From Streptomyces tendae (GTDB taxonomy: Bacteria; Actinomycetota; Actinomycetes; Streptomycetales; Streptomycetaceae): a stretch of DNA of 64,000 nt. The stretch covers positions 682,001 through 746,000 of the forward strand of contig NZ_BMUY01000003.1 of NCBI RefSeq assembly GCF_014650435.1. Reading direction: 5' to 3'. Both the position numbers and the translations under genes were made by a program. Shown here one piece after another: positions 36,909-44,999 of this stretch; the first letter of the stretch is position 1, and each line of letters begins with the position of its first letter. The notes under the pieces are model-generated. The model was not told where the DNA came from, did not search any database, and was given only the letters and a program-made list of their open reading frames with translations.

Positions 36909-38462
36909 GTGAGCGCCGGCGTCCTCGTCCGACGTCCGGTGCGCGGCGCGACGGCGCTGCGCGGCGGACGCGTCTGGCGCCCCAGCCCGTACCAGGCCGC
37001 CGGCTTCCTCTTCTTCCTCGTGATGACGCTGGCGTACTGGGCGGTGCCGCTGTGCTGCGACGCCGGTCAGCACGCGGCCGTCGTCGAGCGCCTGAAGGAG
37101 AACCTCCTCCACCCCCGGCATCCGATGGCCGACCTGCCGGGTGCGGGCAGCGCGTACTACTCGCCGTACGCGGTGGCCGAGGGCGCGTTCGCCCGGCTGA
37201 CCGGGCTGGGCGGCTGGGAGGTGGTGCGGCTCGCCGGGCCGCTGAACCTGCTGGTGCTGCTGACCGGCCTGAACCGCTTCGTGCGGGTGCTGACCCCGCG
37301 GCCGTGGGCGCCGGTGCTCGCGCTGGGCGCGATGACGCTGCTGTGGGGCACCGAGCGGGCCTGGTGGAGCGGGTACCTCGGGCTGATGTCGATGACGGGC
37401 AACCTCGGCTACCCGTCGACGTTCGCGATCGGACTCACCTTCTGGGCCTGGGCACTGACCGGCGCACGGGCGCGGGACACGCGGCGGGTGCGGTACGTGG
37501 GGCCGAGCGGACAGCGCGGCCTGCCCGGATACGCGGGGCTCGGCGTCCTCTACGCCCTGGTCCTCCTCGTCCACCCGATCACCTCGGTGGCGGCGGTGCT
37601 CGGCGCGGTGGCGCTGGTGGCCGGATGGCAGCGCGGGTGGCGTGGGCCGGTCGTGGGACGGTGGGCGCTGACGGGCGCCGTGGCGGTCGGGGCGGGGGCG
37701 CTGTGGCCGTACTTCGACGTGTTCGCGCTGGCCGGCGACGGCAGCGTGGACGCGATGCACCGGGTCCTCTACCTCCACCTGCCCGGGGAGTTCTGGCTGG
37801 CCCTGCTGGGCCTGCCCGCCCTGTGGGCGCGCGGGCGGCGCTCGGCACGGGACCCGCTGGTGCTGATGTTCGCGCTGGACTGCGCGGCGGTGGCGTACGG
37901 CTGGTTCAGCGGGCACTACACCTACGGCCGGATCCTCGGGCTCGCGCTGGTGCCGTTGCAGTTCGCCCTGGCGGTGGAGCTGGCGGCGCCCCGGCCCTGG
38001 GGGCGGTGGCGGGCGGCGCTGGGCTGGACGGCGACCGCCGGGGCCCTGCTCGGCTTCCTCACGGTCCACGCGGGGGCGGTGCTGCCGCGCGCCCTGGACC
38101 CGGTGGGCTTCGAGCAGCCGCCCCAGTGGCCGGCGTACGCGTGGGCGGCCCGGCACATCGGCCCCGGCGAGGTCGTGATCACCGACGGCTACTACGCCGG
38201 GCACGCCATCGCCGGGTACGGGCCGAACCTCGCGGCGCCCGCCTGGCCGGACCCGTCGCTGGACGAGCGGGAGCGGCGGCGGCGGGTGGCCGACGTCGAG
38301 GCGTACCTCGCGCCGGACTCGACCCGCACCGAGCGCACCGCCGTCACCCGCCGCTACCACGTCCGCTGGCTGCTGCTGACCCGCTGGCACCCGGTGCCCG
38401 AGGAGGCGGTGGTGGTGGCGTGGAGCGAACGGACGGGGGAGGTGCTGGCGCGGGTCGGGTGA
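36909..38462 (+). CDS. Polytopic membrane protein, GT-C-like, wall-glycopolymer cluster
   Basis: A 517-residue protein from a GTG at 36909. It has about ten hydrophobic segments. The first outside loop begins just after span 1 with LCCDAGQHAAVVERLKENLLHPRHP, in which D-x-x-xH lies at the place where GT-C enzymes carry catalytic acids. A C-terminal soluble part (about 410-517, with EVVITDGYYAGHAIAGYGPN) is probably extracytoplasmic. The 103-bp gap before it may contain a separate promoter. It could use a lipid-phosphate sugar to decorate the wall polymer. No closer family is recognised. Confidence 0.8.
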   Translation: MSAGVLVRRPVRGATALRGGRVWRPSPYQAAGFLFFLVMTLAYWAVPLCCDAGQHAAVVERLKENLLHPRHPMADLPGAGSAYYSPYAVAEGAFARLTGLGGWEVVRLAGPLNLLVLLTGLNRFVRVLTPRPWAPVLALGAMTLLWGTERAWWSGYLGLMSMTGNLGYPSTFAIGLTFWAWALTGARARDTRRVRYVGPSGQRGLPGYAGLGVLYALVLLVHPITSVAAVLGAVALVAGWQRGWRGPVVGRWALTGAVAVGAGALWPYFDVFALAGDGSVDAMHRVLYLHLPGEFWLALLGLPALWARGRRSARDPLVLMFALDCAAVAYGWFSGHYTYGRILGLALVPLQFALAVELAAPRPWGRWRAALGWTATAGALLGFLTVHAGAVLPRALDPVGFEQPPQWPAYAWAARHIGPGEVVITDGYYAGHAIAGYGPNLAAPAWPDPSLDERERRRRVADVEAYLAPDSTRTERTAVTRRYHVRWLLLTRWHPVPEEAVVVAWSERTGEVLARVG

Positions 38463-38475
38463 AGGCCCCCGGGGA

Positions 38476-38889
38476 CTACTCGATGACGAGCTCGACCGGG
38501 ATGTTGCCGCGGGTGGCGTTGGAGTAGGGGCAGACCTGGTGGGCCTGCTCGACCAGCTTGCGGCCGGTCTCCTCGTCGAGGCCCTCGGGCAGCTCGACCC
38601 GGAGCGTGACGGCGAGCGCGAAGCCCTCGCCCTGCTTGCCGATGCCGACCTCGGCGGTCACCGCGGCGTCGCTGACGTCGACCTTCGCCGCCCGGCCGAC
38701 GACACCGAGGGCGCTGCCGAAACAGGCGGCGTACCCGGCGGCGAACAGCTGCTCGGGGTTGGTGCCCTCTCCGTTGCCGCCCATCTCGACGGGGACGCCG
38801 AGGGCGAGGTCGAGCCTGCCGTCGGAGCTGACGGTACGGCCGTCGCGGCCGTGGGTGGCGGTGGCGGCGGCGGTGTAGAGCGCGTCCAT
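38476..38889 (-). CDS. ohrB: Organic hydroperoxide resistance protein (Ohr)
   Basis: A 137-residue OsmC/Ohr-family thiol peroxidase. The peroxidatic Cys is in AAGYAACFGSAL and the resolving Cys in AHQVCPYSNATRGN, the hallmark pair of true Ohr proteins. It detoxifies fatty-acid and organic hydroperoxides with lipoyl-dependent recycling. It is divergent from the MarR-type OhrR gene 129 bp away, and the shared gap has a large inverted repeat. The start MDALYTAAATATHGRDG is canonical. It converges on the preceding membrane-protein gene with 13 bp between stops. Confidence 0.95.
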   Translation of the reverse strand: MDALYTAAATATHGRDGRTVSSDGRLDLALGVPVEMGGNGEGTNPEQLFAAGYAACFGSALGVVGRAAKVDVSDAAVTAEVGIGKQGEGFALAVTLRVELPEGLDEETGRKLVEQAHQVCPYSNATRGNIPVELVIE

Positions 38890-38945
38890 GGGAGAACCGT
38901 CCCTTTCAGGAGGGGCTGCGTGCTGACCTCCACAAGTAGAGCACT

Positions 38946-38986
38946 CAATCCAGTTGTGCGCAACTTAATTACACGCAACTAGATTG
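38946..38986. promoter_or_regulatory. Candidate OhrR operator (41-bp inverted repeat)
   Basis: Left arm CAATCCAGTTGTGCG (38946-38960) and right arm CACGCAACTAGATTG (38972-38986) are inverted copies that match at 12 of 15 positions, around an 11-base AT-rich centre. Inside, AGTTG-TGCG-CAACT (38952-38965) is a tighter dyad. It lies centrally in the ohrB-ohrR divergent region, where OhrR repressors bind. Confidence 0.65.
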
Positions 38987-39018
38987 TGGACGAGGTCAGG
39001 TCGGCTACCCTGGAGCGC

Positions 39019-39489
39019 ATGACCACGCCCGCAACCGACTGGCTCCGCCTGGACCAGCAGATCTGCTTCTCCCTGAACGCCGCGTCGCGCGCCTTCGGCG
39101 GCGTCTACCGCGTCGTCCTCAAGGATCTGGGGCTCACCTACTCGCAGTACCTGGTCCTGCTGGTGCTGTGGGAGCACGGCGAGCTGCCGGTGAAGAAGCT
39201 CGGCGAGCACCTGCGTCTCGACTCAGGCACGCTGTCGCCGCTGCTCAAGCGGCTGGAGGCGGCCGGTCTGGTCCGGCGTGAGCGCAGCGCGCGCGACGAG
39301 CGCTCGGTGGAGGTGCGGCTGACCGAGGAGGGCGTGGCGCTGCGCGAGCGGGCCGTCGAGGTGCCGCGCCGGATCTCCGCGGCGACCGGCCTGGACCTCG
39401 CCGAGGTCCAGGACCTGCGCGCCCGCCTCGACCGGCTCACGGCGGCGCTGGACGCGTACGGCACCGATCCGGCCCCGGGACCGTCCTGA
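39019..39489 (+). CDS. ohrR: MarR-family organic-peroxide sensor OhrR
   Basis: From the ATG at 39019 the protein has 156 residues ([20 protein letters not shown]). The redox-sensing cysteine sits in [16 protein letters not shown], exactly as in OhrR proteins. The winged helix follows ([20 protein letters not shown] and the wing [17 protein letters not shown]). Oxidation of the Cys releases DNA and induces ohr. A GTG at 38986 could extend the frame, but it would fall inside the operator dyad. It is divergent from ohrB. Confidence 0.93.
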   Translation: MTTPATDWLRLDQQICFSLNAASRAFGGVYRVVLKDLGLTYSQYLVLLVLWEHGELPVKKLGEHLRLDSGTLSPLLKRLEAAGLVRRERSARDERSVEVRLTEEGVALRERAVEVPRRISAATGLDLAEVQDLRARLDRLTAALDAYGTDPAPGPS

Positions 39490-39565
39490 CGGGTGCGGGC
39501 GCCCGGCCGGCGCCGCGATGACGGATCATGGCTACCAAGGACCACTGAACGAAAGGGACGGCCGA

Positions 39566-40546
39566 ATGACCTGGCTGATCACCGGCGGCGCCGGATACAT
39601 CGGGGCGCACGTCGTACGGGCGATGACCGAAGCGGGCGAGAAGGCCGTGGTCTACGACGACCTGTCCACGGGGATCGCCGAGCGCGTGCCCGACGGCGTC
39701 CCCCTGGTGGTGGGCTCGGTCCTGGACGGCGAACGGGTCACGCGCGCCCTGGCCGACCACTCCGTCACCGGCGTGGTGCACCTGGCCGCCAAGAAGCAGG
39801 TCGGCGAGTCGGTGGACCTGCCGCTGCACTACTACCGGGAGAACGTGGAGGGGCTGCGCGTCCTGCTGGACGCGGTCACGAAGGCCGAGGTCCCGTCCTT
39901 CGTCTTCTCCTCCTCCGCCGCCGTGTACGGCATGCCCGACGTCGACCTGGTGACCGAGGAGACGCCCTGCGTGCCGATGTCGCCGTACGGCGAGACCAAG
40001 CTGGCCGGCGAGTGGCTGGTCCGGGCCACCGGCAAGGCCGCGGGGCTGGCCACGGCGTCCCTGCGCTACTTCAACGTGGCGGGCGCGGCGAGCCCGGAGC
40101 TGGCCGACACCGGCGTGTACAACCTGGTCCCGATGGTCTTCGAGAAGCTGACGGAGTCCGCCGCCCCCCGGATCTTCGGCGACGACTACGCGACGCCGGA
40201 CGGCACCTGCGTGCGCGACTACATCCACGTCGTTGACCTGGCCGAGGCCCATGTGGCGGCGGCCCGCGCCCTGCAGTCCTCGCCGGGCCGTGCCCTCACG
40301 CTCAACATCGGCCGGGGCGAGGGCGTCTCCGTCCGCGAGATGATCGACCGCATCAACGCCCTCACCGGCTACGACCAGCCGCCGACCGTCACGCCCCGCC
40401 GCCCCGGCGACCCGGCCCGCGTCGTCGCCTCGGCCGACCGCGCCGCCGTCGAACTGGGCTGGAAGGCCAAGTACGACGTCGAGGACATGATCGCCTCGGC
40501 CTGGGCGGGCTGGGTCCGGCTCCACCCGGAGGCGGCGCGGGACTGA
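39566..40546 (+). CDS. galE: UDP-glucose/UDP-GlcNAc 4-epimerase (GalE)
   Basis: A 326-residue short-chain dehydrogenase: NAD-binding GGAGYIGAH near the N-terminus, [11 protein letters not shown], catalytic SSSAAVYG with Ser, and the YGETK Tyr-Lys pair in [20 protein letters not shown] and [12 protein letters not shown] are typical GalE motifs. It interconverts UDP-glucose and UDP-galactose (or the N-acetyl sugars). Its place in the wall-polymer region suggests supply of UDP-galactose-type donors for those transferases (inference). It starts 76 bp after ohrR. Confidence 0.93.
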   Translation: MTWLITGGAGYIGAHVVRAMTEAGEKAVVYDDLSTGIAERVPDGVPLVVGSVLDGERVTRALADHSVTGVVHLAAKKQVGESVDLPLHYYRENVEGLRVLLDAVTKAEVPSFVFSSSAAVYGMPDVDLVTEETPCVPMSPYGETKLAGEWLVRATGKAAGLATASLRYFNVAGAASPELADTGVYNLVPMVFEKLTESAAPRIFGDDYATPDGTCVRDYIHVVDLAEAHVAAARALQSSPGRALTLNIGRGEGVSVREMIDRINALTGYDQPPTVTPRRPGDPARVVASADRAAVELGWKAKYDVEDMIASAWAGWVRLHPEAARD

Positions 40547-40583
40547 CGCCCCCTGGGGGTGGGACGCAGAGCGTCGGCACCGG

Positions 40584-40682
40584 GTCGGTGGGGCCGGACG
40601 CCGGGCCGGCGAGGCAGGGCGCCGGGGCAGCGCGGCTGGGCGCCGAGTCGGTGAGGCCGGACGCCGGCCGGCGAGGCAGGGC
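40584..40682. repeat. Pair of 36-bp direct repeats between galE and the glutaredoxin-like gene
   Basis: Copies at 40584-40620 and 40647-40682 are near-identical (one substitution, one extra base): GTCGGTG-GGCCGGACGCCGG and onwards to GAGGCAGGGC. A weaker third similarity lies at about 40703-40720. The stretch codes for nothing evident and sits between convergent genes. Confidence 0.65.
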
Positions 40683-40735
40683 AGGGGGCCCGGGTCGGCG
40701 GGGCTGGGCAGCGGGGCTCCGCGCCCGGCGCCGGG

Positions 40736-41173
40736 TCAGCGGGACTCGGAGACCTGCTCGCGCACCCACGCCGGATCGGGATTGGTGTACGTACGGCCCG
40801 CGACGAGCACCGTGGGCACGGTCTCGTCGCCGCCGTTGGCCTCCCGCACCAGCTCCGCCCCGGCCGGGTCCCGCCAGATGTCGACCCAGTGCAACCGCCG
40901 CGCCTTCCGCCCCAGCCGGATGCGCAGCCGCATGCAGTAGGCACACCCCGGCCGCCAGAAGACGACCGGCCGCCCGTCGACGGCACTGCGCCGCCGCGCC
41001 TCCGGCGCCCCGATCGACCTGGGGAACACCAGCGGCGAGGTCAGCCCGGCCAGCAGCACGAACACCAGCAGCAGCACGGCACCCGTCCCGGTGCGCCCCT
41101 GGACGAACGGCCCGGTCACGGCCCCCGCTCCGGCGATCAGCAGCAGCACCGGGCCCGACCACGCCCGCCTCAT
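40736..41173 (-). CDS. Membrane-anchored glutaredoxin/mycoredoxin-like protein
   Basis: A 145-residue protein. Two hydrophobic segments (about 4-20 and 27-48) are followed by a glutaredoxin fold with redox motif CAYC (in VVFWRPGCAYCMRLRIRL), a cis-Pro region (ETVPTVLVAGRTYTNP) and the usual terminal helix. Mycoredoxins, which reduce mycothiol mixed disulfides in actinobacteria, have a similar CxYC motif. The start ATG overlaps the DinB gene stop (ATGA), so the two are cotranscribed and translationally coupled. A role in membrane-side thiol repair is likely but unproven. Confidence 0.85.
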   Translation of the reverse strand: MRRAWSGPVLLLIAGAGAVTGPFVQGRTGTGAVLLLVFVLLAGLTSPLVFPRSIGAPEARRRSAVDGRPVVFWRPGCAYCMRLRIRLGRKARRLHWVDIWRDPAGAELVREANGGDETVPTVLVAGRTYTNPDPAWVREQVSESR

Positions 41174-41781
41174 CGGGTCCGGTCCGACGTCCCCCGGCGC
41201 CCGGCTTCCCGAGCCGCGTGCTCGATCCGGTCCCGGTACGCCGCCCACCACGCGGCATCCCCTTCCGGCACCGCGACGTTGTCCTCGCGCATCCCCACGG
41301 CGCCGTCCGTCAACTCCCGGACGATGTCGGCGTGACCGGCGTGCCGCTGGGTGTCCGCGATCACGCGGATCACGGCGTGATGCAACGTCACCTCGTCCTT
41401 GCCCGCCGACCACCAGGGCACCTTGCCGACCGTGTCCAACGCCAGCGCGTCGATCGTCGCGTCCGCGTGGGCCCACGCCCGGCGATACACCCCGACGACG
41501 TACTCGCGCGACTCGTCGGCGGTGACCCACATGTCCGCGTCGGCCTCGGCGCCCTCCTCCATCCAGGGCAACCGCTCCCCCGACGACCGCCCGAAGACCT
41601 CGCCGAGATAGCCCAGCTCCACGGTGGCGGCATGCTTCACCAGCCCGAGCAGATTGGTACCGGTCGGCGTCGCCGGACGCCGTATGTCGTACTCCGAGAG
41701 CCCTTCGAGCTTCCAGAGCAGCGCGTCCCGCGCGGACTGGAGGTAGAAGCGGAGGGCGGCCTTGGGGTCTGTTGGGATCAT
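41170..41781 (-). CDS. DinB/DUF664-family putative thiol S-transferase or metalloprotein
   Basis: A 203-residue four-helix-bundle protein. Likely metal histidines are in LGLVKHAATVELGY and in the pair spacing of TLHHAVIRVIADTQRHAGH. Family members include mycothiol- and bacillithiol-dependent S-transferases and the maleylpyruvate isomerase-like fold. The coupling to a mycoredoxin-like gene fits a mycothiol-linked detoxification pair (inference). Its start region faces the M55 peptidase gene on the other strand. Confidence 0.85.
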   Translation of the reverse strand: MIPTDPKAALRFYLQSARDALLWKLEGLSEYDIRRPATPTGTNLLGLVKHAATVELGYLGEVFGRSSGERLPWMEEGAEADADMWVTADESREYVVGVYRRAWAHADATIDALALDTVGKVPWWSAGKDEVTLHHAVIRVIADTQRHAGHADIVRELTDGAVGMREDNVAVPEGDAAWWAAYRDRIEHAAREAGRRGTSDRTR

Positions 41782-41869
41782 GGGGCCAGTTTCCGCTCCC
41801 GTCCGGGGAACCGTCGATCACTTGAGTGATGTCGTCCAGGTGATCGGGTTTTTCGGAGGAGTTGACTCA

Positions 41870-42697
41870 GTGCGGATCTACTTGAGCGCGGACATGGAAG
41901 GCATTACGGGGCTCGTCGACGCCGACGACGTCCAGCCCAGTGGCCGGGATTACGAGCGCGGACGCCGGATGATGGCCGAGGACGTCAACGCGGCGATCAG
42001 AGGAGCCGTCGCCGCGGGCGCCACCCACGTCACCGTGAACGACGCACATGGCCCCATGCGCAACCTCCTGCCGGAGGCCCTGCACCCGGCCGCACAGCTC
42101 ATCCGTGGCAAACCCAAGAACATGGGCATGCTCGACGGCCTCACGTCCGGCCACGACGCCGTGCTCTGCGTCGGTTACCACTCCAGGGCCGGCGAACTGG
42201 GTGTGCTGAGCCACAGTTTCATGGGACACGAGATCGAGGACATGTGGCTCGACGGCCGACCGGTGGGCGAGATCGGCCTGGCCCACGCGACCGCGGCCGC
42301 TCTCGGGGTTCCCGTGGCGGTCCTCACCGGCGACGACCGCGCCTGCGAGGAGATGACGGAGTGGGACCCCTCGGTCACCACTGTGGCCGTGAAGTACGCC
42401 CACGACCGTTTCGCCGCCGAACTGCGTCCCCCGGAGGAAGCACGCGCGGCGATCGAGGAGGCCGTTGCCACGGCTCTGGCCGGATCGAGGATCGCGGCGG
42501 CGAATCCGGACCCGGCCGTCCTGGCGGTCCGATGGCAGTCGGCTTCGGTGGCCTCGGTACTCCAAGGGATCCCGGGTGTCACCGCCCGGGACTCCCGCAC
42601 GGTCCAGGCCCGGGGCCTCCTGCCCGGCCTGTACCGGCAGTTCGGCATCTGGATGCGGGTGGCGGCTTCCATGACCAACCAGCAACCGTACTGCTGA
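41870..42697 (+). CDS. dppA: M55-family D-aminopeptidase (DppA-like)
   Basis: A 275-residue zinc peptidase. With the GTG start at 41870 (GGAGGA about nine bases upstream) the conserved residues fall on the B. subtilis DppA numbers as I recall them: Asp8 and Glu10 in SADMEGI, His60 in NDAHG, His104 in GYHS, and His115 (nucleophile) in LSHSF, with Glu134 close to the last zinc ligand. This agreement supports the start. DppA forms a decameric ring and cleaves D-amino-acid peptides such as D-Ala-D-Ala. No dipeptide transporter genes are adjacent, so a role in wall-peptide recycling is inferred only. Confidence 0.9.
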   Translation: MRIYLSADMEGITGLVDADDVQPSGRDYERGRRMMAEDVNAAIRGAVAAGATHVTVNDAHGPMRNLLPEALHPAAQLIRGKPKNMGMLDGLTSGHDAVLCVGYHSRAGELGVLSHSFMGHEIEDMWLDGRPVGEIGLAHATAAALGVPVAVLTGDDRACEEMTEWDPSVTTVAVKYAHDRFAAELRPPEEARAAIEEAVATALAGSRIAAANPDPAVLAVRWQSASVASVLQGIPGVTARDSRTVQARGLLPGLYRQFGIWMRVAASMTNQQPYC

Positions 42698-42776
42698 CCG
42701 AGGTTCGATCACCGGGCTACCGTGTCGCCGAATCCCTGACGGGCCGGGGTGCGGACACCGGGAGTCGCGCGGGCGC

Positions 42777-43220
42777 CTACAGCGGTCGGACGAAGCGGGC
42801 CCGCCACTGCGGTGACGGGTCCGAGCCCAGGGCCGACCAGTACTCGCGGCCGCCGGTGATCCGCCCGCCCCGGACGGTCCACAGGGACACGGCCCGGTGG
42901 ACGCCCATCGACTCGTGCGGGACCTCCACCTCCGAGACCACGGTCCCGCCCTCGGCCACGACGCGTATCACCTCGATCGACCAGCCTTCCGGATACTCCG
43001 CGTTGACGCTCACGAAGTCGGCGCGGCCCTCGATCCGCTCGGCGCTGACCGGCCACTCCACCACCAGGTCATCGGCGAGCAACGCACCGAGGCCCGCCCA
43101 GTCGCGGGCCTGCATGCGGGCCCAGAACTCCCGCACTATCGCAGCCGGTTCCACAGCTTCCAAAGGTTCCACGGACGGTGTGCGTGTCATGGGACGCAGC
43201 TTGCCAGGGGGCACTGACAT
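42777..43220 (-). CDS. SnoaL/NTF2-like ketosteroid-isomerase-fold protein
   Basis: A small alpha+beta-cone protein: VREFWARMQARDWAGLGALLADDLVVEWPVSAE is the family's helix-plus-strand opening, and the rest is beta-rich with RAVSLWTVRGGRITGGREYW near the end. Such folds act as isomerases, hydratases or ligand binders; nothing fixes the activity. I chose the ATG at 43220 (147 residues) because GGAG lies five bases upstream and the TetR stop is only 17 bp before. The ATG at 43190 (137 residues, MTRTPSVEPLE) is the alternative. Probably cotranscribed with the TetR gene. Confidence 0.8.
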   Translation of the reverse strand: MSVPPGKLRPMTRTPSVEPLEAVEPAAIVREFWARMQARDWAGLGALLADDLVVEWPVSAERIEGRADFVSVNAEYPEGWSIEVIRVVAEGGTVVSEVEVPHESMGVHRAVSLWTVRGGRITGGREYWSALGSDPSPQWRARFVRPL

Positions 43221-43237
43221 TCGCGCTCCGGCCCTGC

Positions 43238-43870
43238 TCAGAGCGCCTTCAGGCCCTCCGCCGTGGCGCGGGCCAGCGATCCCAGGTAGCCCTTCGGCAG
43301 CTTCGGGCTGCGGACGACCACCGCGCGCCAGTACAGCGGGCCCGAGATCAGGTCGAGGGCCAGGTCGGTGTCGAGGGCGGGACCCAGTTCGCCGCGTTCG
43401 GTCGCCGCCGCGAGGATCCTGCTGGCGACGCCGTCCTGGCCCTCGCGCAGGGTCTTCTGCAGCGCCTCGGCGATGTCGGGGTTGCGGGCCGCCTCCGCCT
43501 GGAGGTCGGGGATGATCTGCGAGGCCACCGGGTGGCGCAGGGCGCGGGAGGTCACCTCGTACAGCAGCCGCAGGTCGCCCTCCAGGGAGCCGGTGTCCGG
43601 CGCGGGCAGGCCCTGCACGGCGAGGGCGGAGACGACGTCGAGCACCAGGTGCAGCTTGGAGCGCCAGCGCCGGTAGACGGCGGTCTTGCCGACGCCCGCG
43701 CGGCGCGCGATGCCCTCGATGGACATCCGGGCGTAGCCGACCGCCGCCAGTTCCTCGAAGACCGCCGCCCGGATGGCCTCCGTCACGTCCTCGCGGAGCA
43801 CCGCCGCCCCCGCGGGGGCCCGGCGGCGCGGGCGCGGCGTCGGCTCGTCGGCGGCGGCGTTGGTCGTCAT
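43238..43870 (-). CDS. TetR-family transcriptional regulator
   Basis: A 210-residue regulator with the TetR helix-turn-helix (YARMSIEGIARRAGVGKTAVYRRW) near residues 45-70, and a C-terminal ligand domain of the TetR_C_11/AefR type (PDIAEALQKTLREGQDGVASR). The ATG at 43870 (MTTNAAADEPTPRPRRR) gives a normal N-terminus; the frame stays open to 43975. It is divergent from the TagG-type exporter gene, so it may regulate that operon or itself. Ligand unknown. Confidence 0.9.
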   Translation of the reverse strand: MTTNAAADEPTPRPRRRAPAGAAVLREDVTEAIRAAVFEELAAVGYARMSIEGIARRAGVGKTAVYRRWRSKLHLVLDVVSALAVQGLPAPDTGSLEGDLRLLYEVTSRALRHPVASQIIPDLQAEAARNPDIAEALQKTLREGQDGVASRILAAATERGELGPALDTDLALDLISGPLYWRAVVVRSPKLPKGYLGSLARATAEGLKAL

Positions 43871-44042
43871 GCGGGCCAAGCATAGGGCGTCACGACGAAA
43901 CGGTTGCGTTCCGGCGTCGCCACGCCCTACGCTCACGTTACGACGATACGGTGCCGTCCCGACGTAAGTGAACACACACGGTCACCCAGGTGAACGACGG
44001 GCGTCGCCCTCTCGCCCCCTCCCCCGAGCGAAAGCACCGGAT

Positions 44043-44999
44043 GTGAGCCAGGTCCTCGACCCCCCACCCCCGACCCGGGCATCGGCCCAGGCCGCCCCAG
44101 CCACCGCACCCGGCCCCGCCGGAGCCGACCACGACCTCGCGGCGCTCGCCGCCCGGCACGGGCTGTCGGTCAGCGGTGCCCGCCCCTCCCTGCCCCAGTA
44201 CGTCCGCCAGCTGTGGGCGCGCCGGCACTTCATCGGCGCCTTCTCCACCGCGAAGCTGACCGCCCAGTACAGCCAGGCCAAGCTGGGCCAGGTCTGGCAG
44301 GTGATGACGCCCCTGCTCAACGCGGCGGTGTACTACTTCATCTTCGGCATGCTGATGAACACCAGCCGCGGCGTGGAGGACTTCGTCCCGTTCCTGGTCA
44401 CCGGCGTGTTCGTGTGGACGTTCACGCAGAGCTCGATCATGGCGGGCACCCGGGCCATCTCCGGCAACCTCGGCCTCGTGCGCGCCCTGCACTTCCCGCG
44501 GGCGGCGCTGCCGGTGTCGTTCTGCCTCCAGCAGCTCCAGCAACTGCTGTTCTCGATGGCCGCGCTCCTCGTGATCCTGCTGGCCTTCGGTGTGCCGCCC
44601 GCTCCGTCCTGGGTGCTCGCGGTCCCGGCGCTGGTGCTGCAGTTCCTGTTCAACGCGGGCGTGGCCATGGTCATGGCCCGGGTGGGGTCGAAGATCCCCG
44701 ACATGGCGCAGCTGATGCCGTTCCTGCTGCGCACCTGGATGTACGCCTCGGGCGTCATGTTCAGCATCCACCACATGACCGGCCCGGACAGCGGCCTGCC
44801 GTCCTGGGTGGGCACCGCCCTCCAGCTCAACCCCGCCGTCGTCTACATCGACCTGATGCGCTTCGCGCTGATCGACAGCTTCGCCGGGAGCCAGCTGCCG
44901 CCCCACGTGTGGGCGCTCGCGGTGGGCTGGGCCCTGGTCGCCGGGATCGGCGGCTTCATCTACTTCTGGAAGGCCGAGGAGACGTACGGTCGTGGCTGA
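44043..44999 (+). CDS. tagG: ABC-2 type polysaccharide/teichoic-acid export permease (TagG-like)
   Basis: About 318 residues from the GTG at 44043; the frame is open to a GTG at 43968, which would add 25. After a soluble N-terminal segment come six membrane spans and the TagG/RfbA-like sequence YSQAKLGQVWQVMTPLLNAAVYYFIFG, with GNLGLVRALHFPRAALPVS in the cytoplasmic loop. With its ATPase partner it flips a finished wall polymer across the membrane. It overlaps the ATPase gene by eight bases. The fusion transferases downstream give it its likely cargo. Confidence 0.9.
   Translation: MSQVLDPPPPTRASAQAAPATAPGPAGADHDLAALAARHGLSVSGARPSLPQYVRQLWARRHFIGAFSTAKLTAQYSQAKLGQVWQVMTPLLNAAVYYFIFGMLMNTSRGVEDFVPFLVTGVFVWTFTQSSIMAGTRAISGNLGLVRALHFPRAALPVSFCLQQLQQLLFSMAALLVILLAFGVPPAPSWVLAVPALVLQFLFNAGVAMVMARVGSKIPDMAQLMPFLLRTWMYASGVMFSIHHMTGPDSGLPSWVGTALQLNPAVVYIDLMRFALIDSFAGSQLPPHVWALAVGWALVAGIGGFIYFWKAEETYGRG

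Noticed and set aside
43871..44042. TetR operator in the divergent gap before the exporter
   Set aside because: Several partial dyads (for example ACGG-TG-CCGT and TCAC...GTGA) can be drawn, but none is clean enough to prefer.
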